Below are positions 59,099 to 64,000 of a DNA stretch of 64,000 nt, in pieces. This stretch comes from Isochrysis galbana (Eukaryota; Haptophyta; Isochrysidales; Isochrysidaceae), in NCBI GenBank assembly GCA_018136815.1, contig CM030945.1:284605-348604 (forward strand), written 5' to 3'. The notes beneath the pieces are model-generated. The model saw only the letters and a list, made by a program, of their open reading frames with translations, was not told the DNA's origin and searched no databases. The first letter of the stretch is position 1; every line of letters starts with the position of its first letter. A program made the translations under genes and the position numbers.

Positions 59099-59440
59099 GA
59101 ACCTTGGAGGAGTATCTCCCATAGGCCGCGCGCTCAACGCCTACCGCTTTGCTCTACTGGATGTGAAGGAGCCCATCTCGCGCAGGCCAAGCACTGGCTC
59201 CTTCACACATGAAGCCTCCCTCCCTGTCCCTAATCTTTGATATAGGGTGTAATATTCGGACTGACCCATTTGTCGACCATCTCAATGCTACCATCTTCTC
59301 AAAGGAGGAGCCATCTCCACCAACTAATAGATACCATCTTTACAAGGGAGGAGCCATAACGATGCGGGAGCTAATGTCGCCGCTCACTGCACATCCGCAT
59401 CGAATTAAATTTCTAATGAAAAAAAACTGAAGATTCTGGG
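59099..59440. other. 3' flank of rhamnosidase gene
   Basis: 59285-59360 contains two copies of an 'ACCATCTT..CAAAGGAGGAGCCAT' unit. No gene. Confidence 0.4.
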
Positions 59441-59592
59441 CTAAAATTAACTTCTTAATAGTCTCACCGCACACGCGGCCGTGGACCCTCTACTTTCTAC
59501 TCACGCAGCAAAACTTTCTACACCCCCACGACTCCCCCGGCCCTTTCCCCCCCGCCATCAGGCGACTCCCCCCGTGCACTACTAGGGAGCAC
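59440..59592 (-). repeat. SINE-like element 3'-tail block
   Basis: Near-identical to 28217-28350 (cttcttaatagtctcaccgc, acacgcggccgtggaccctc, ccgtgcactactaggg). The copy breaks off at 59592. Confidence 0.75.
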
Positions 59593-59860
59593 TTTGGCCT
59601 GGTGCCATGACACGGACACTGATCGTGATGAACTAGCGTCCCACTGGAGATGGCCTCTGCAAATGCCTTCATCTGCTCCTGGCCGAACTCCCGAAGATCG
59701 AGAAGTTCGAGAGATTCTTCAAGACACCTTTGGATAGGACCTCGGCAAACCTCTTCATGTACTCATGACTCTTGTTGTTGCTCAGATGGAGTGCCTACGC
59801 ACACGAGGAGGATCGTGGACGGAGCTTGGGAGCAATTCCCCCCTCCCCCCTTCCCCCCCC

Positions 59861-60244
59861 TCAGAATCGCGTTGTATGGTGGTGGACGTTGTGGGCGGCA
59901 TGATGCAGAGGGATGGGACTCGCACTGTGCATGACAGGGGGTACCTTCACAGGTAGCCAGCTGTTGCCAAAGGTGCCGCTCGTTGGAGTCGGACAACTCT
60001 CAAGGAAAAGAGCCGCACCTTGCACCAAGAATGGGCTGAATTCAATGAACTCATGCAGCTTGAAATGGTATGCCTTGAAGTCATACAACTCCTTGAAGTA
60101 GAAGAGACCACACTCATCAATGATGGCTTCCACTAGATGGACTCGTTTCTCTAGGGTACACAATCCAAACCATTTGTACGGTGCAAGTGCGTCGAGCAGC
60201 TGACAAACTCTACATGCTGCAGAACAAGAAGGCCGTCCTCGCAC
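59861..60244 (-). pseudogene. Unrecognised coding-like ORF
   Basis: The open frame includes LLDALAPYKWFGLCTLEKRV and ECGLFYFKELYDFKAYHFKL with natural-looking composition, flanked by repeats on both sides. No family assigned. It may be a fragment carried by, or stranded between, retroelements. Confidence 0.25.
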
Positions 60245-60355
60245 GCATCACGGACCTCGCCACCCAAGATCAGCCAAGCGACATCGTCGCCTGCCAGAAG
60301 AACGACATCGATAATAGGATCGAGGAGGAGGGGTGTGAGAAAAAGATAATAAAAT

Positions 60356-60670
60356 AATTAATGTTATATCCTAGCCAACCCCACTAGCTAATTGGACACA
60401 ACTTTTCCGTCCCGGAATCCCGCCATGCCTGACGAGCCAGGTGTCCGAGTGCTATCGGGGGGAGGGGGCCCCGCCCCCTCCCCCCGATGCCAGGGCGGGC
60501 GAATCAGGCGTGCCTGTGGGGAGAGGGATGGGTCAGCATGGCAGTGTGCTCCTGGCAAGCCATCAGGCATGCCAGGAGAGTGGGTGGTTCCTCCCCCATG
60601 GCGGGGGAGGAGTGGAGAGAGGGGGGGGCTCGTGCCCCGCCATGGGTGAACCAAGTATAAACTTAGTTGG
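60356..60670 (+). mobile_element. SINE-like element end plus shared 100-bp repeat
   Basis: 60356-60455 is the repeat shared with 20237-20335. 60470-60670 carries the ggcaagccatcaggcatgcc ... cctcccccatggcg ... aaccaagtataaacttagtt end of the SINE-like family. Confidence 0.7.
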
Positions 60671-60850
60671 GGTGTGAGAAATAGACGAAAAGGATGAAAA
60701 CTCAGTAGCTTTGGGGTCACCGTGTGTTTGGGGGAAGGGGGGGGGGGGAGTTGCTATCACGCGCCGCGTCCTTGATTAGCTTTGTACTCATCTTTGTGAT
60801 AATAATACCCTGGAGACTGGTTGAAAAAGAAAACATGCACCTCTGGGTGA

Positions 60851-60892
60851 AAAAAAAAGAATCACCTGGCCCTCTTTTGACGGAACGCGACT
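60851..60892 (-). repeat. Family-B terminus (TTGACGGAACGCGACTT), inverted copy
   Basis: atcacctggccctcttttga followed by cggaacgcgactt is the reverse complement of 63702-63738. The pair sits in inverted orientation around the LINE at 61106-63467. Confidence 0.7.
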
Positions 60893-61105
60893 TCATGGCC
60901 GCCAACCTGATGTGCAGCAACGATGGCGGCGGCGACGACGGCGATGACGAGTGTCACAACGCCGTGGAGTGGGGGCGGCGCCATGTGGAGACGCTCCAGG
61001 GGTGCCGCTGTGGGAGCTTGAAATGGGTAGTCATCGAGCAGCAGCATGCAGCATCCGATTCTAAGTACTGAGTAAGAAGATTTTTATCATAATGGCGGGT
61101 TTAAA

Positions 61106-63467
61106 AAAAAACTTCTTAATAGTCTCGCCGCGCGCGCGACACTGCATAGCTTCTACGCAGCCACGCCCGCTTCCCTTATCCCCCCTCCACCTGCCTTGCG
61201 GCTCGTCCCCCCGTGCTCTACTTAGGGGCTGGGTGCAGTAGGTTTCCGGTGGCAGGCGGTGTGTACCGATACTCGATGGCTTTCCTCGCTTCCTCCTCTT
61301 GCGCCATCGGGCTACCGGTTGTTGCATGTTTTCCTCCAGGTGTTAAGTGTCGGGAGTTTGCAGTCCAGAGTAGCTGCAGCTATGGGTATCTGTCCGGTAG
61401 GGCGTGGGTCTCGGCGGGCCTTTTGCAGTTCAGGCTAACCGCTCCGCTAAGCTGAGCGCTTGTGCTATTAGGGACAGGTTCGTACTCATGACTAGAGCTC
61501 CTTTGTCGTTATTCGTAAAGATGGGGGTGCTGAGTTCTCGTGGCGACTTGATCTTCGGTCTCCTGCCTTGGGAAGCCTTGTTCGTCCGAGCGGTTGAGAT
61601 TCCGTCCGGAGGTTCAAAGCCCCTCGCGAGGACCGTGAACCTGATCAGAGTCTTTTCGATGACCGGCACGTGGTGGAAGGTGTAATGGTCAAATTCTACT
61701 CTGTAGAAGTCGCTTATTATGTATCTCCACGCTATGAGGTATAGGGCTTTCAGGCTGTCTGGCGTCGGCGAGTTCGGGTATGCGAAGAGTCTGTCTTTGG
61801 TTTTCTGGGCTAACGATCTGTTTTTCGCGGGAGTGTATCCCGCTACGGCCTCTATGGTTTGGAAGATCTGAAGTGTGGAGGGGCACCTAGCCAGGTGTGT
61901 TGAGTTCTCGCGGTGTTTTCCGCATAGCCTGCATTTTGCGGTGGTCGCCGCCGCAAATCGGTTGCGTGTGCCGATTCTTCTGTGAGTAATGTGTTTAAAG
62001 TGTGGGTGTTTGTCGGTGTGTTTCAGTAGGGGATGGGTGTAGAGTTTCGCCACGTGCTTCCACTCGTCGTGCGTTAGTTCAAGTTTTCTAGTCCATGCTT
62101 CGCGTGCTGACTGAGGTTTGGTCCGGGGGCCGTTCTGTCTGTGGGCCGGTTGAAGATTGCGTGCCACTTCGGGGCGCCAGCCTTTGCAGCCCCTGAGGCT
62201 ACCATGGATCATCAGCTTGTGAGGAGTCTGGAGGCCTTGAGGCATTTCCAATGCCTTGCACGCGCGTACGGCGTAGTTCACCGGGAGTATCGTGTTTTCG
62301 ACGGCAAGGAGAAGCTTGCGCGGGAAGTTGCTCGCGAGGAACGACCCTTGGGATGCTGCGACGTAGAGATGCCAACGCGTGGAGTGAGCCACTTTGGACA
62401 CAAAAGTGCCCGACTCACCTTCTAGCTTCATTCGCTCGCGGTTTCCTTTGAGGAATGTGAGCCCTTCTTTTTCGACGGCTTTGACTAAGGTGCTCAGAGT
62501 GAATTTTCGAGGCTTGCGCCAGCCCGTCGGCTTCCACCACGATGTGGGCCGCTACATCCTGGAGGGCTTCGTAGAGCGCCTTGCGCGACGAGGTGCCCTT
62601 TTTGTTTAGCTTGTCCTCCATGGTTACGATTTTGACTTGGACTGCCACGTCAACTTGGTGAATGCGAAGCGTGGTTTGGAGTCCGTACCGGGCTTGGAAT
62701 TGTTGGGCGCAGTCTTCATTGACTCCGATGTGCCACGGGCCCTTTGAGGAACGGGCCCAGAAGTCGGGCTCGGGGTCGACGCCCTCAAGCTCGAGAAGGA
62801 GCTCTACGATGGCCGCATAAACCGTCGTGTCTTGAAAGATTAGGTCGCCCGCTTGCTGGAACGACAGGTCGTATGTGGCATCTGTGTCTCCTGGTTGATC
62901 TTCTCCTTCTGAGTCTGACTCCTGAGGGCCGGTCGCAGGCGATGGAGAGGTTAGTGCTGCTGAGAGAGGGCGGTGGAGGGGGGTGAGGGAGTCTGGGTGC
63001 GCAGTTCGTCTGGTTGTAATGGCTGCTGGTCTCGCTCTGTGTGGCCAGAGTGGCATGCATTCATGTCGTAATATGTTGTTTGTCAAGGAGTTGTGCCCAT
63101 GAGGGCCACCCGGCCACGAGCCGCGCCGCCGAGGCGGCGCGGCCCTGGCCAGGGTGAGAGGGGCCTCTGCCATAAGGCATGCCCAGTGGAGTGGCGGTCC
63201 TGTCCGCCTGCTGCAATCCTCTTGAGGTCTGCAGCCATCTGCCTCCCATGTGGGAGGGCAGCATGGCTGCTGTGGGTGGTGTGGCCGGGGCCACGGGCCG
63301 TGTGGCGCGACCGGGGTCGCACGCACCTTGTCGGCCTCCGATGGTGGACGCGGCCGCTTCGCCAGCGACTGGTCCGTGGGGGCAGGGGGGCCGCCCTCGG
63401 CGGGGGGCCCGAAGGAGAGGAGGGGCTCGGCGGCGCGCTCCATCGCAACCAACTATAAAGTTAGTTG
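61106..63467 (-). mobile_element. LINE copy with 17-bp target-site duplication, RT core missing
   Basis: Flanked by ATAATGGCGGGTTTAAA at 61089-61105 and 63468-63484. ORF1 (63452-62415, 345 aa; N-terminus Pro/Ala-rich, then an acidic stretch and FQARYGLQTTLRIHQVDVAV) overlaps by 17 nt an ORF2 remainder (62431-61430, 333 aa) with a zinc knuckle (CRLCGKHRENSTHLARC) and the tail ending LIAQALSLAERLA. Endonuclease and reverse transcriptase are absent, so this copy is an internally deleted, non-autonomous LINE. It ends in the shared 3'-tail block (61110-61240). Confidence 0.85.
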
Positions 63468-63484
63468 ATAATGGCGGGTTTAAA

Positions 63485-64000
63485 GGCGTTGATGTTTGGA
63501 GCAAGTATCATATGATATCAGATGTATGACATCATACTCAGTTCCATGGCAAGTGTCATATGACGGTATGACGGAACAACTTGGGCGACAAGGGGGGGCT
63601 GGCCGCCGCCGTGCTCTCGCTAGAGCGCGGAGAAGCGGTCTGCCTGTCAGGCGGGTCGGTCGTCATTCATCGCTCTGCCTCGGATTCGGATTAGAGCGGG
63701 GAAAGTCGCGTTCCGTCAAAAGAGGGCCAGGTGATATTTTTTTCTCTTAGAATGTTATGTTAGTATGGAGTTGAAACATCGAGAATGATTGTTGTATAAA
63801 TAACTATGGACATTTGATGGCTCCATTCGATTGATGTCCCATAATTGACGGAAGGACACCTGAGAGACGAGGGGAAATCTTCCCCCGGTCCCACGATAAA
63901 AAAATTTGGGCCTCCGGATCAACAAGAGTTTTTTTACCTAGCCTCCCCCACCTCTAACGAGAGGCTCAATTGCTCACCTGACACGTTTCTCCCCGAGCAC
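63485..64000 (+). repeat. 'Filled-site' repeat copy with family-B insert
   Basis: 63668-63699 and 63863-63960 together match 7505-7680. The intervening 63700-63862 insert has inverted ends (gtcgcgttccgtcaa ... ttgacggaaggacacc) and an AT-rich middle. 63510-63560 carries a tcatatgatatcag/atgtatgacatcatac near-palindrome. No gene. Confidence 0.65.

Noticed and set aside
60851..63745. One DNA transposon with long terminal inverted repeats enclosing the LINE
   Set aside because: The right-hand end belongs to a 160-bp insert whose limits are fixed by the empty site at 7.5 kb. The two ends are more likely separate family-B copies in inverted orientation.

Overview
This is a 64-kb piece of a high-GC nuclear genome. 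The genes are intron-bearing and lie among microsatellites, non-LTR retroelements and inverted-repeat elements. It is eukaryotic: coding sequence is split by GT-AG introns, mostly with GTGAGY or GTGCGY donors, and the reading phases close exactly across every model I could complete. The gene mix points to a unicellular alga with a complex (secondary) plastid, most likely haptophyte-like. It includes a signal peptide plus twin-arginine plastid-type leader on a protease, algal-style SPPPP-rich membrane proteins, a class C GPCR, a BspA/DUF285 fragment, PPIP5K, and a rhamnosidase fused to a SUEL lectin. The lineage is an inference; no rRNA or organellar marker is present.

Layout, left contig (1-33000): 5' part of a PPIP5K/VIP1 kinase (-, 179-1280); LINE/SINE and inverted-repeat country (1.3-7.7 kb); CLPTM1-family membrane protein (-, 7760-10477); repeats; a 1164-aa receptor with two PstS-like phosphate-binding folds, a class C 7TM domain and a coiled coil (+, 12170-15664); a PC-esterase/SGNH-like gene (+, about 16226-19398); repeats; an adenylation-carrier-ankyrin fusion (-, 21971-26948); repeats; a Drosha-type RNase III (-, 29828 into the gap). 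A 100-N gap follows (33001-33100).

Right contig (33101-64000): the rest of PPIP5K (+, to 37100); trypsin-like protease with a Tat-type leader (-, 37927-39219); a large fold-back element holding a purine-only tract (39.4-41.8 kb); Ecdysoneless/SGT1 homologue (+, 42142-45189); a temptin-like fragment; a BTB-BACK protein with two membrane spans and a Pro-rich region (+, 48364-51230); a decayed DUF285 gene and AT-rich ORFs; GH78 alpha-L-rhamnosidase with a SUEL-type lectin domain (+, 54454-59098); a LINE copy with target-site duplications and smaller repeats.

Two points stand out. First, PPIP5K is cut in two: its 5' exons are at the far left on the minus strand and its 3' exons start right after the gap on the plus strand, with only about five residues missing. 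The Drosha gene also runs into the gap. Flipping the 1-33000 contig repairs PPIP5K, so the contig is probably mis-oriented in the scaffold. Second, the most novel gene systems are the tandem-PstS class C GPCR (a candidate phosphate receptor), the Drosha orthologue outside animals with a damaged RNase IIIa site, the adenylation-carrier-ankyrin fusion and the rhamnosidase-lectin fusion.
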